NCBI RefSeq assembly: GCF_041438805.1
Contig: NZ_CP109190.1
Span: forward strand, 1,116,001-1,180,000
Length of the DNA stretch: 64,000 nucleotides
Direction of reading: 5' to 3'
Origin: Streptomyces sp. NBC_01707
GTDB lineage: Bacteria; Actinomycetota; Actinomycetes; Streptomycetales; Streptomycetaceae
The notes beneath the pieces were generated by a model. That model searched no databases. It saw nothing but the letters and a program-made list of their open reading frames with translations, and had not been told where the DNA came from. Of this stretch, positions 17,480-25,739 are shown one piece after another (the stretch's first letter is position 1; every line of letters starts with the position of its first letter). The position numbers and the translations under genes were made by a program.

Positions 17480-18451
17480 TCAGTACCTTCCTGCCCGAGC
17501 CAGGGCTTCGTCGGCCTGGGCTGCCAGTGCGGCGACGAGATCGGCCGCGGGTGGCAGGTCGTCGATGAGGTCGACACCCTCGCCGGCCCACACCGGCAGT
17601 GGTGGCACATCACCTCGCGCCACATCGTCCTGGTAGGCACGGCGAGCCCGGGAGTCCGCGGCAAGTTCCGCCTCCCGGCCCCGCCAGCGGTCGAGGTAGG
17701 GATGACCGAGAGTGCGAGCCGTGTACTTCGTCGTCTGCCATCGTGCCCCCCGGGCGATGTCAAGGACGCCGCTTCGTTCCGTATCCTCTCCGCGCCCGCG
17801 GACGATCGCCTCGGCGATCGAGGGATCGACCAGCGCCTCGGCCGTGGCCTGGAAGCGGGTGCCGATGAGTGCCCCGGCGGCCCCCAGCACCAAGGCGGCG
17901 GCCACGCCGCGACCGTCGGCGATCCCACCCGCCGCCAGCACCGGCACCGGTGCCGCCAGGTCCACCACGACCGGTACGAACGGCAGCGTGGCCCTCCCGC
18001 GCCGAGCCCCGTGCCCACCGCCCTCGCCGCCCTGCGCCACGATGACATCGGCCCCCAGATCCACCGCCCGCCTGGCCTCCTCCAGGTCGGTGACCTGAAC
18101 GATCACCGCCGCACCGGCGGCGCGGATTCGCTCGACGAACGGGCTCGGGTCTCCGAAGGAGAGCATCACAGCCCCTGGGCCGTACTCCAGCGCCTGCTCG
18201 ATCGCGCTGACACCGGCCGCCCAGGTCAGGAACCCAACTCCCCACGGTCTCCCGCCTCCAGCAACGATCGGCAGTTCGCGGGCCAGCCACTCCCGATCCC
18301 CGTACCCGCCGCCCAGCAACCCCAGGCCACCGCCGCGGGAGACCGCCGTGGCCAGCGCGCCGCCGGCCGACCCACCCATGGGCGCCAACGCAATCGGATG
18401 CTGCACACCGAACAACTTTGTGAACGCCGTCGACAGAGCCATGTCTCGCAT
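17480..18451 (-). CDS. Nitronate monooxygenase family flavoprotein
   Basis: 323-residue TIM-barrel FMN protein of the nitronate monooxygenase (2-nitropropane dioxygenase) family, which oxidises nitronates with O2. Typical elements: HPIALAPMGGSAGGALATAV at the N-terminus, ADVIVAQGGEGGGHG with the conserved GGHG FMN loop, LAAGGIADGRGVAAALVLGA and ALIGTRFQAT, the phosphate-binding strand. GGAGGAG lies six bases before the chosen second ATG; the first of the two adjacent ATGs is too close. The next residues AFTKLFGVQHP fit the family start. A second, more distant paralogue lies at 58041-59039. Natural substrate unknown; often a defence against propionate 3-nitronate. Confidence 0.88.
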   Translation of the reverse strand: MRDMALSTAFTKLFGVQHPIALAPMGGSAGGALATAVSRGGGLGLLGGGYGDREWLARELPIVAGGGRPWGVGFLTWAAGVSAIEQALEYGPGAVMLSFGDPSPFVERIRAAGAAVIVQVTDLEEARRAVDLGADVIVAQGGEGGGHGARRGRATLPFVPVVVDLAAPVPVLAAGGIADGRGVAAALVLGAAGALIGTRFQATAEALVDPSIAEAIVRGRGEDTERSGVLDIARGARWQTTKYTARTLGHPYLDRWRGREAELAADSRARRAYQDDVARGDVPPLPVWAGEGVDLIDDLPPAADLVAALAAQADEALARAGRY

Positions 18452-18749
18452 CATCGCTCCTCCGGCACTCTGCGGGCAGCAGCAAGGAAGCCCTGTCGCA
18501 CAGCTCACCCCGAACTGCCCTGACGACGCAGAACGGAGACCCCGGCCCGGCATCACCACCGCGGCATCTGCTTCCCTACGGTGGCCCACCTCGCGCAGTC
18601 AGCTCCGAGCCAGTCGGCTACAGGTGGCGCGATGCCTCGGTACCTGCGCTCCACGACCTGCCTCATCCCGGCCGAGGTGCCATGCGTGCTCGAAGCGCCC
18701 CGCGCTCCCGTGAAGCCCGGGGTCGCCTCGAACCCGACCGGAAGCCTTG

Positions 18750-19574
18750 TCAGGGCGCGACGACCACCCGGCTGATCACCGGGAGGTGGTCCGAAGCCGT
18801 GGGGTCCGTGTGCAGGACGCGGGTGACCACCGGCTTGACCTGGTCGGTGGTGTAGATGTCGTCGATCCGCTCGGTCGGGCCCTCGGCAGGAAAGGTCATC
18901 CCGTCCCCGTGACCGGCCTTCGTCCACGCGTCGGTGTAGCTGGTCTGCAACGGCTGGGACTCGGGTGCGGACGGGACCGCGTTGAAGTCGCCCACGAGGA
19001 TCGACGGATCGGTGTCACCTATCAGGTCGACGAGTTGCGGGGCCTGGTGGAGACGGTCGGTCTGCGAGCCGGCGGCAAGATGGGTGCAGAAGAAGTGCAC
19101 GGCCTTCCCTCGGACGTCGAGCGTGGCGTGCAGCAGCCCGCGCTGCTCCTGACCGGGCGACTTGAACAGCCAGGTGTTGTCCCACTCGGTGATGGGGTAC
19201 CGGGAGAGGATCGCGGTGCCGTACTGGATCCGGTGTCCACCGGCGGTCGGCGGGTTGTTGTCGATGTTGGCGCCGAACACCACGTGGTATCCCAGCATGG
19301 CGGCCAGCTCGGCGGGCTGGTCGGCCCAGTCGCTGCGCCCGGAGTAGTGGTTGTCGACCTCCTGCAGCCCGACCACGTCGGCGCCGCTCTCCTTGACGAC
19401 GTCAGCGATCCGCTGGAGGTCGAGTACATCATCGGTGCCCTGTGCGTGGTGGATGTTGAACGTCATCACATCCAGCACACGGGCACCGTGGCCTTCGGCG
19501 GCCGAGGCCTGGGCGATCCCCGTGGTGGCGAGCACGGAGACGACGGCGAGCGCGGACAACGTACGGCGCAACAT
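18750..19574 (-). CDS. Secreted endonuclease/exonuclease/phosphatase family protein
   Basis: 274 residues with a Sec-type signal peptide (MLRRTLSALAVVSVLATTGI, cleavage near AQASA-AE). The mature part has all motifs of the DNase I/sphingomyelinase fold: MTFNIHH (Asn40), GLQEVD (Glu72), THLAAG, GDFNAVP, IDDIYTT and SDHLPVI, so it is a metal-dependent phosphodiesterase acting outside the cell; substrate could be nucleic acid, sphingomyelin or phosphoinositide. AGGAGGAAC precedes the ATG. It is divergent from a secreted phosphoinositide phospholipase C-like gene 470 bases away, suggesting related roles in phosphate or lipid scavenging. Confidence 0.9.
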   Translation of the reverse strand: MLRRTLSALAVVSVLATTGIAQASAAEGHGARVLDVMTFNIHHAQGTDDVLDLQRIADVVKESGADVVGLQEVDNHYSGRSDWADQPAELAAMLGYHVVFGANIDNNPPTAGGHRIQYGTAILSRYPITEWDNTWLFKSPGQEQRGLLHATLDVRGKAVHFFCTHLAAGSQTDRLHQAPQLVDLIGDTDPSILVGDFNAVPSAPESQPLQTSYTDAWTKAGHGDGMTFPAEGPTERIDDIYTTDQVKPVVTRVLHTDPTASDHLPVISRVVVAP

Positions 19575-20044
19575 GGTGTGTTCCTCCTGCGACAGGTATC
19601 AATGACGATCACGATCATTAACCGGCCCCTTGGCGGATTCGTGGCCGGAGGGTGAAGACCCGCTCCCTTCCCGATGTCGGGCATCGGACGCGCGCCGGGG
19701 CGCAGCCGGGGCCTGACGGATCACCGGCGCCGTCCGTTTGGTCGCGTCCCCCGGCCGTAGTGCCACCGGGTTCGGCACCGGACGATGACTGCGGGCTACC
19801 TCCGCGCCACATTCCCGCCTCTGCAGTGCCGGGAACGTCGCCGGTGCGGGCAAGTCCGTACGGAGCGGACCCGGTTGCGCGGGCTGACCCCGAGAAGGAC
19901 GTCGTCTCCGCTGACGGCGCCCGTACGTGCACGGCGACCGCCGCACAACATGTCTTCGGAGCCAGGGCGTTGTTGGGGAGGCATTCCCTGTCAGGTTGGT
20001 CGGTCTTCGTTTGATGACCACGAGCACCGGCCAGGGTGTGGGTC
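19575..20044. other. Intergenic region between two divergent secreted-enzyme genes
   Basis: No gene is recognised. A small dyad AATGA-N9-TCATT lies at 19601-19619, just upstream of the minus-strand gene's ribosome binding site, and could be an operator; it does not match a known consensus well enough to name a regulator. GTTCACC-type Pho boxes were looked for and not found. Confidence 0.45.
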
Positions 20045-21169
20045 ATGCGTATACGTCAACTTGCACTCATCGGAACGGCAGTTGTCCTCGGTCTCGGCAC
20101 GCTCACTTCGGCCGCGGACGCCAGCGACCACGCCCCGGTCCGGATGAACCAGATCCAACTGCTGGGCACGCACAACAGCTACCACCGCGAACTGTCCTTC
20201 GCGGAGAAGAAGATTCAGGGCGAATCCGACCCCGACAATCTGTGGTACTCGCACGCGTCGCTGCCCGTGCAGCTCGACCAGCAGCCGGTGCGCCAGCTCG
20301 AACTCGACGTGATGCCCGACAGCGACCGGGGTGGGCTCTACACCAACCCGCTGATCCGTCAGCAGGCCGGTCTCCCTCCGCTCGACGACCCCGGCCTCGC
20401 GGGACCCGGTCTCAAGGTCATGCACTGGGCCGATCACGACTACAACACGACGTGCTCGACGCTGGTGAAGTGCCTGCGACAGGTGAAAACCTGGTCGGAC
20501 GCGAATCCGAACCATGTACCGATCCCGATCCTGCTCGAGCTCAAGGCGACGGACCCGAAGCTGGAGCAGCTCGGCGGCCCGAAAAGCCCGCCTTGGGATG
20601 CGAAGCAGTTCGACCGGCTCGACACCGAGATCCGATCGGTGTTCGACGCCGACGAGCTCATCACACCGGACACGATTCGCCACCGGGGCCTGACGCTCGA
20701 GGAGTCCGTACTGCGCCACGGCTGGCCGAGCCTGGCACAGGCGCGCGGCAAGTTCATGTTCCTGATGGACAACAAGGACACCAAGCTGCAGGAGCCGTAC
20801 CTCAGCGGCCGACCGAATCTCGAAGGCCGTGTGCTGTTCACCGACTCCGCCCCGGGCCGCGCTGACGCCGCATTCCTCGAGGAGAACGACCCGACCGGCG
20901 CGAACACCGCGAAGATCCAGGACTGGGTGCGCAAGGGCTACTTCGTCCGGACACGCAGCGACGTTCCGTTCGGCGCGGCCAGGGCTGGTGACAACGAGCA
21001 GCTCGAAGCCGCGCTGGCCAGCGGCGCGCAGATCGTCAGCACCGACTTCCCGGTGCCCGGGCTCGCCGCCCGCTACGGCAGCGACTACGTCGCACGGCTC
21101 CCCGGCGGTGGACCCGCCAGGTGCAACCCCGTCGACGCACCGAGGTCCTGCCACACCGTCGAAGACTGA
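20045..21169 (+). CDS. Secreted Ca2+-dependent phosphoinositide phospholipase C family protein
   Basis: 374 residues with signal peptide (MRIRQLALIGTAVVLGLGTL, Ala-rich cleavage near ADA-SDH). The mature start holds LLGTHNSYH (His43, Asn44), the first catalytic His of PI-PLC-like TIM barrels, then QLELDVMPD and KVMHWADHDYN with the second His. The length and C-terminal Cys-containing tail match the Ca2+-dependent PI-PLC family of actinobacteria, which cleave phosphoinositides to diacylglycerol and inositol phosphates. ATG at the chosen site follows AGGGTG; a GTG three codons earlier is possible. Divergent partner is another secreted phosphodiesterase. Confidence 0.9.
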   Translation: MRIRQLALIGTAVVLGLGTLTSAADASDHAPVRMNQIQLLGTHNSYHRELSFAEKKIQGESDPDNLWYSHASLPVQLDQQPVRQLELDVMPDSDRGGLYTNPLIRQQAGLPPLDDPGLAGPGLKVMHWADHDYNTTCSTLVKCLRQVKTWSDANPNHVPIPILLELKATDPKLEQLGGPKSPPWDAKQFDRLDTEIRSVFDADELITPDTIRHRGLTLEESVLRHGWPSLAQARGKFMFLMDNKDTKLQEPYLSGRPNLEGRVLFTDSAPGRADAAFLEENDPTGANTAKIQDWVRKGYFVRTRSDVPFGAARAGDNEQLEAALASGAQIVSTDFPVPGLAARYGSDYVARLPGGGPARCNPVDAPRSCHTVED

Positions 21170-21170
21170 C

Positions 21171-21184
21171 GGCCTGCGCAGGCC
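21171..21184. terminator. Hairpin between convergent genes
   Basis: GGCCTGCGCAGGCC is a perfect 14-base palindrome starting two bases after the phospholipase stop codon and 90 bases from the end of the minus-strand gene. Likely a short terminator for the plus-strand gene. Confidence 0.45.
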
Positions 21185-21273
21185 TTCAGCAAGATGCGGC
21201 CCCGGTGGCTCACCGATCTCGACGTCGGCGTCCGGTGCAGCCGCCGGGCAGCCCTGGTGTCGGGTACCACCGA

Positions 21274-21735
21274 CTACAGGGCCGCCGTGCGGAAGAGAGC
21301 CAGGAGCGCGTGGGCCGACGGGGTGTCCGCGTCGAAGAACTGCGTGGCCGACGCGGGTGGCACGGCCTGTCCGTGCATGCGGACCTCGTGGCACCTGAAA
21401 CAGAACGCCGCCTCGAACAGCGCCAGGTCAAGAGAGTCCTCGTACGCCCGGATGCCCCAGCCCGGCGAGAAGCCGCAGCGGTGCTGTTCGCTGCCGGGCA
21501 GCATCTCGATCAAGGTCAGGGCTTCGGTGGCCTCACTCCCGGTCCAGTGCGCGACCACCCTGCCGGGGTAGGGGACGCCCCGCTCGATCGGGAGGGCGGA
21601 GATCCGTACGACCTCTATCAACACGGTGGCGGCAACGGCTTCGGCGGGGAGCTGCATGTACGCAGTCTGCCCGCCGGGGAAAGCGCATCCCCACCGGAAC
21701 TCGATCGGCTGAGGCCCCGGCGGGTCAACAACCAT
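21274..21735 (-). CDS. Hypothetical protein coupled to nitroreductase gene
   Basis: 153 residues starting MVVDPPGPQPIEFRWGCAFP; the ATG overlaps the 3' end of the upstream nitroreductase gene by 11 bases, so it is probably translated from the same mRNA. The protein has a beta-rich first half (TVLIEVVRISALPIERGVP, GRVVAHWTG) and a helical second half with a CFRCHEV CxxC-like pair and a final helix (AHALLALFRT). The family was not recognised. Coupling suggests a role with the flavin reductase; the frame is open farther upstream, but that part lies inside the nitroreductase gene. Confidence 0.65.
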   Translation of the reverse strand: MVVDPPGPQPIEFRWGCAFPGGQTAYMQLPAEAVAATVLIEVVRISALPIERGVPYPGRVVAHWTGSEATEALTLIEMLPGSEQHRCGFSPGWGIRAYEDSLDLALFEAAFCFRCHEVRMHGQAVPPASATQFFDADTPSAHALLALFRTAAL

Positions 21736-22393
21736 CGACGAACGTGACCGTCTCGTCGATCGACGCCCTCCCCGTACGGCCGTGTCCCACCGTGACATCC
21801 TCGAACCCGATCGACATGCCGCAGAAGAGGACGAGCTCGTCCGGGGGTGACAGGACCTCCGCGACGGTCTTGCGATACTTCGCCCAGGCCATCTGCGCGC
21901 AGCTGTGCAGTCCTTCGGCGCGGAGCAGCAGCATGACGGTCTGCAGATACATGCCGACGTCGGACCATTGGGCCGGGCCCAGATCGCGGTCGATGTAGCA
22001 GAACAGGGCGACGGGCGCGCCGAAACAGTCCCAGTTCGCGGAAGCGGCCCTCTGGCGCGCCTCCACGTCCTCGTGCGGGATCCCGAGTGCGCCGTAGCGC
22101 TGCTCGCCGAAGGCGGATCGGCGTTCACGGTACGGGGACTTCAGTGCGGGCGGGTACTGCTCGTACTCCGGCTCGTCCCAGGGGTCGCCTGCGGCTATGC
22201 GCTCGCCGGCGCGTTTCTTGAGTTCGGCCAGCGGCGCGCCGGTCAGCACGTAGGCATGCCACGGCTGGAGGTTCGATGCGGACGGCGCCCAAGCCGCGGC
22301 GGAAAGCACGCGCTCCAGCACCTCCCTCGGGACAGGCCGGTCGGTGAACCCGCGCACCGCCCGTCGACTTACGACCGCCTCATAGACGTCCAT
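21725..22393 (-). CDS. Nitroreductase family protein
   Basis: 222 residues, an FMN-dependent nitroreductase. The N-terminal SRRAVRGFTDRPVP (FMN phosphate Arg pair) and AWAPSASNLQPWHAYVLTG are the family signature, and EGLHSCAQMAW plus a C-terminal CGMSIGF complete the fold. Such enzymes use NAD(P)H to reduce nitro groups, quinones or flavins. The gene is divergent from an FMN azoreductase, with a 10-bp-arm palindrome in the 159-base gap that could control both. A hypothetical gene follows by overlap. Confidence 0.92.
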   Translation of the reverse strand: MDVYEAVVSRRAVRGFTDRPVPREVLERVLSAAAWAPSASNLQPWHAYVLTGAPLAELKKRAGERIAAGDPWDEPEYEQYPPALKSPYRERRSAFGEQRYGALGIPHEDVEARQRAASANWDCFGAPVALFCYIDRDLGPAQWSDVGMYLQTVMLLLRAEGLHSCAQMAWAKYRKTVAEVLSPPDELVLFCGMSIGFEDVTVGHGRTGRASIDETVTFVDGC

Positions 22394-22452
22394 GAGCGCG
22401 CATCTCCCTGCTCGACGTGGCCATCCTCGTTACGCTCACTATCGTATTACTC

Positions 22453-22478
22453 AAGACGGTATCATTCAATACCATCTT
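22453..22478. promoter_or_regulatory. Palindromic operator between nitroreductase and azoreductase genes
   Basis: AAGACGGTAT-CATTCA-ATACCATCTT: 10-base arms with one mismatch and a 6-base spacer, in an AT-rich island between divergent promoters. The size suggests a dimeric winged-helix regulator (MarR or HxlR type). The MarR gene at 23591-24076 is the nearest candidate. Confidence 0.6.
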
Positions 22479-22552
22479 GTGTTTGACTGTCGCCGAGTAC
22501 GAATCCTCAGCCCCTGGCTCCCGCCTCGGGCACCGCCCTTTGGAGCAAGTCC

Positions 22553-23203
22553 ATGGCCACGCTGCTGCACATCGACTCGTCCGTGTTCCCCGGCGAGGCA
22601 TCCTCGTCCCGTTCGGTCGCGAACGCCTTCCGCAAGGCCTGGGAGGAGCAGCATCCGGACGGCACGGTGATCTACCGCGACGTCGCCGCCGACCCTGTCC
22701 CCCACATCACCGCCGCCGCCCACACCGCCGGTTTCACCGCCCCTTCCGAGCACACCCCGGAGCAGTCCGCCGCGTTCGCCGCGCGCGTGAAGCTCATCGA
22801 AGAGCTGGAGCAGGCGGACGCCGTCCTGATCGGCGCCCCCATGTACAACTACTCGATCCCGTCGACTCTCAAGGCATGGCTGGACAACGTGATCCTGCTC
22901 GGCCGCACCACGGGTGAGACCCCCTCCGCACAAGGCACGCCGGTCACCGTCGTCGCCAGCCGCGGCGGCTCCTACGCGCCGGGCACCCCGCGCGAGGGCT
23001 GTGAGTTCGTACAGAACTACCTGACGGCCGTCCTCGAGGGCTCCCTCGGCCTGGACCTCGACTTCATCGTCCCCGAACTCACCATGGCCCCCCGCAACCC
23101 GGCGATGTCCGAACTGATACCCCTCTACGAGGCCTCGCGTGAACGCGCCTTCGAGGACGCGACCGCCAAGGCCAAGGCACTCGCGGAGCGCCTCGCGGCG
23201 TGA
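22553..23203 (+). CDS. azoR: FMN-dependent NADH:quinone reductase / azoreductase
   Basis: 216-residue flavodoxin-like protein. HIDSSVFPGEASSSRSVANA binds FMN phosphate, APMYNYSIPSTLKAWLDNVI is the signature of AzoR/NQO-type reductases and ASRGGSYAPGT forms the second FMN loop. These enzymes reduce quinones and azo bonds by two electrons using NADH and protect from quinone or disulfide-type electrophile stress. Divergent from a nitroreductase and likely co-regulated through the intervening palindrome. A strong hairpin follows. Confidence 0.92.
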   Translation: MATLLHIDSSVFPGEASSSRSVANAFRKAWEEQHPDGTVIYRDVAADPVPHITAAAHTAGFTAPSEHTPEQSAAFAARVKLIEELEQADAVLIGAPMYNYSIPSTLKAWLDNVILLGRTTGETPSAQGTPVTVVASRGGSYAPGTPREGCEFVQNYLTAVLEGSLGLDLDFIVPELTMAPRNPAMSELIPLYEASRERAFEDATAKAKALAERLAA

Positions 23204-23215
23204 CCGACGAACCAT

Positions 23216-23258
23216 GGACGCCGTGTGACGCCTCCCCCCAGGACGTCACGCGGCGTCC
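23216..23258 (+). terminator. Strong hairpin terminator after azoR
   Basis: A 15-bp stem (GGACGCCGTGTGACG / CGTCACGCGGCGTCC), complete with one G-T pair, and a 13-base loop, starting 13 bases after the azoR stop codon. Confidence 0.8.
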
Positions 23259-23590
23259 CTGCCCCTTGCGCCCCCTTCGTCGGTGACATCGGCGCTCCGT
23301 CCTGGAGGCCGGTGGCCCGACGCGCAGGACGGCCGGGGCTTTCGGCCTGCCGACAAGGCCGCACATCAAATCGACGGCGGTACGTGCAAGGGGGGAAGAG
23401 CACCCGGTCGCCCAGACGTGCCGCACGACGGTCGCGCCGCCGGCTCGGTCCCCACCGGCACGGGGCCGGGACCCCGCCCCCGGAGAGGGCCGGCCCGCAG
23501 AGGCGATGGCCGCAGCTCAGGGCCGGGTTCGCTGCGAATAGCGCAGGACGAGGCGCGCCCACGCGGCAGGGAGCCGGTCCGCGGACGCGC
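23259..23590. other. Intergenic stretch between convergent genes
   Basis: No supported gene. Open frames present in all phases have no ribosome binding site or recognisable domain. Confidence 0.4.
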
Positions 23591-24076
23591 TTACGCCTCT
23601 CCGCCTGCGGGGTGGGCGAACCGGGTCAGCAGATCCGTCAGCTGCTCGACCTCGCCGGGCCGTAGTTCGGCAACCAGACGCTCAGCCCGCGGCACCGCCG
23701 CCACATGAGCTGCATCGAAAAGCTCGAGACCCTGCGGCGTGACCTCCACCGCCCGCACCCGCCTGTCCCCCGGAACGGTCTTGCGTACCGCCAGGCCCTT
23801 ACGCTCCAGGTCGTCCACGACCCGCATGATTCCCGCCTTGTCCGAGCCCGTCGCTGCCACCAGGTCCCGCTGCACCGTGGGTCCGCGGTCGACGAGCACG
23901 ATCAGCACAGCGAAATGCCGCAACTCGATGCCGAGCGGTCGGAGCGCCTCCTCCATCACCGCGGCAGCGTGCCAGTGCGCCCGGCGCAGAAGCAGGCCGA
24001 GAGCGAACGGCGAGGCATCCCCTGGGCGGTCGGTCACACGCGAGGCAGTGGTTCCGCGAGGAACGTCGGAGGTCAT
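23591..24076 (-). CDS. MarR family transcriptional regulator
   Basis: 161 residues with the MarR winged helix: LRPLGIELRHFAVLIVLVDR, PTVQRDLVAATGSDKAGIMR (recognition helix) and LERKGLAVRKTVPGDRRVRA (wing). Dimerisation helices lie at both ends. It is convergent with azoR; by distance it could control the nitroreductase/azoreductase pair or itself. Its own upstream region carries ATCGA-TTCGT-TCGAT, 18 bases before the start, a candidate autoregulatory site. Effector unknown. Confidence 0.88.
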   Translation of the reverse strand: MTSDVPRGTTASRVTDRPGDASPFALGLLLRRAHWHAAAVMEEALRPLGIELRHFAVLIVLVDRGPTVQRDLVAATGSDKAGIMRVVDDLERKGLAVRKTVPGDRRVRAVEVTPQGLELFDAAHVAAVPRAERLVAELRPGEVEQLTDLLTRFAHPAGGEA

Positions 24077-24093
24077 GAGGCCACATTACAGTC

Positions 24094-24108
24094 ATCGATT
24101 CGTTCGAT
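24094..24108. promoter_or_regulatory. Small palindrome upstream of marR-type gene
   Basis: ATCGA-TTCGT-TCGAT, perfect 5-base arms, in an AT-richer stretch directly upstream of the minus-strand MarR gene. Possible autoregulatory operator. Confidence 0.35.
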
Positions 24109-24312
24109 ACAGTCTCCTTTGAAACTAAATGCACCCCGTCCGCTACGGCTCGCGCCGGAAGAACCTGGCCAAGACCGTAGGCCGCGAAAGCGTGCCCCGA
24201 TGTCACCACGGACGAATACGGCTCTGGACCACTGCCGGATGAGGCTCCACCGTCCCGGCAGGGTGACCCTGACCTGTCCGACCACTGTCCGTGCCGGGCC
24301 CGGCAGAGGCCG

Positions 24313-25023
24313 TCACCGGTCGGCAGTCCACCCCGGGACCGTCGGCAGCACCGTCTCGGCGACTCGGAGCAGCGCCGCGTCGTCCGGCACCACGCCGTCA
24401 TCGCGCCACAGGACCACCTCGAAGGAGCCGCCGCTGTCCTTTGCGTCCAGGGCCACGGTGAGGGCGCGGGTCGGGACGCCGGGCCCGCTGTCGGTGTCAC
24501 TCCCGTCGAGACGGAAGCTGATGCTGATGGTGCGGTCCGAGTAGACGACCGCCGGCCGGCCCAGAATCGTGCGCTGCCGCGCGGTGCCCCCCAGAAGGGC
24601 GGCGGACCCGGCCACCGGAAAACGGTCGTACGTGACCGACAGCGTCACGGTGTAGGTCCCGAACTCGACCCGGGCCGAGGGTGCGAAGACCTCCTTGCCG
24701 CCCGCGAACTTGACGGAGCCCCCGCTGCCACCGGCGGTCTTCGCCGTCTCCCCCGGCGTGCCCAGGAGTTCAGCGAGGTCGGGACGGTTCAGCGCCTCGC
24801 ACAGTTGCGCCCCGGAGACGCGCCGAGACACCTTCCCGGCCTTCCCCGGCGTCTTCTCGGGCTCCCCGCCCGAACACTTGGCGGGCGGCAAGTCACCGTT
24901 CGAGGACGACGCCTCCCCGAGCGTCCACAGACCGACACCGAGCGCCGCCACCAGCGCCACGGCCGCGACGGCCTGCCCCCACGCGCCTGAGCCCTTCGCG
25001 GGCGCGTCAATATCGTCGGCCAT
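24313..25023 (-). CDS. DUF6215 family membrane-anchored protein
   Basis: 236 residues. A short hydrophilic N-terminus (MADDIDAPAKGSGAWG) is followed by one transmembrane helix (about 17-36, AVAAVALVAALGVGLWTLGE) and an extracytoplasmic domain with CSGGEPEK, the VSGAQLCEALNRPDLAELLG helix and a beta-rich second half (TVTLSVTYDRFPVAGS, ISISFRLDGSD, LRVAETVLPTVPGW). This matches recalled Streptomyces DUF6215 proteins, of unknown function. An ATG 11 codons upstream is an alternative start. It is divergent from the MarR-MFS operon. Confidence 0.75.
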   Translation of the reverse strand: MADDIDAPAKGSGAWGQAVAAVALVAALGVGLWTLGEASSSNGDLPPAKCSGGEPEKTPGKAGKVSRRVSGAQLCEALNRPDLAELLGTPGETAKTAGGSGGSVKFAGGKEVFAPSARVEFGTYTVTLSVTYDRFPVAGSAALLGGTARQRTILGRPAVVYSDRTISISFRLDGSDTDSGPGVPTRALTVALDAKDSGGSFEVVLWRDDGVVPDDAALLRVAETVLPTVPGWTADR

Positions 25024-25244
25024 GTCCCCCGCCTGCCGTGATCCCCCCATAGGTGCCCCGGGACCATAGCCCGTGATCATCAAGCCGACAAGGAGGTTGA
25101 CCGTCACCGGATTGCCGACCTCAGCCAGGTCCACCTGGGCAACCGGCCAACTGTCGAAGGCGTCAGGGACGTGCCTGTCGCGGACGGGCGGCATGACGAC
25201 CCGCATACGCCGTCCGCGGCTCATCGGCATATACGCAGTTTTAT

Positions 25245-25266
25245 TTGCGCAGTCCAGACTGCGCAA
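25245..25266. promoter_or_regulatory. Operator of the MarR-MFS-hydrolase operon
   Basis: TTGCGCAGT-CCAG-ACTGCGCAA: perfect 9-base arms with a 4-base spacer, ending 14 bases before the MarR start codon. This is the right size and place for autoregulation by the MarR protein encoded next to it. Confidence 0.7.
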
Positions 25267-25280
25267 GTTAATCTGAACAT

Positions 25281-25739
25281 ATGAGCGAGATCAGCGGCAC
25301 CACCGACGGCGTGTCCGAATCGGCCGCACGTGCGGCCCGCGAGGTCCGCGTCGTCTACAGCCGACTCCGGCGCCGCATGCGCGAGACCTACGATCCCGGT
25401 GACCTCACGCCCTCCCAGACGTCCGTCCTCAGCCGCCTCGACAAGGACGGCGAAGCATCGGTCAGCGACCTGGCGGCAGCCGAGCGGGTCCGACACCAGT
25501 CGGTAGCCGCCACCGTGGGCGTCCTGGTCGAACGCGGCCTCGTCGCCCGCCGCCCGGACCCCCAGGACGGCCGACGTCAGCTGGTTTTCGTCACCGACAG
25601 CGGACACGCCTTCCTCGAGGACCGTCGCCGAGCCGGCGAGGGCTGGCTCACCCGCGCCCTGGAGGACCAGTGCACGGAGGAGGAACGGCGCACCCTCCTC
25701 CAGGCGACGGCCCTGCTGGAGCGGATCGTCCGGTCGTGA
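25281..25739 (+). CDS. MarR family regulator of the adjoining efflux operon
   Basis: 152 residues. The winged helix is LTPSQTSVLSRLDKDGEASV, SDLAAAERVRHQSVAATVGV and a wing VERGLVARRPDPQDGRRQLV. The first gene of a three-gene operon: its stop overlaps the transporter start (GTGA), and a perfect palindrome lies just upstream. This arrangement is typical of a drug- or phenolic-responsive repressor of its own efflux pump. Confidence 0.92.
   Translation: MSEISGTTDGVSESAARAAREVRVVYSRLRRRMRETYDPGDLTPSQTSVLSRLDKDGEASVSDLAAAERVRHQSVAATVGVLVERGLVARRPDPQDGRRQLVFVTDSGHAFLEDRRRAGEGWLTRALEDQCTEEERRTLLQATALLERIVRS

Noticed and set aside
19601..19619. AATGA-N9-TCATT as a Zur-type metal box
   Set aside because: Arms are too short and the spacing does not fit the Zur consensus; kept only as an unnamed dyad.
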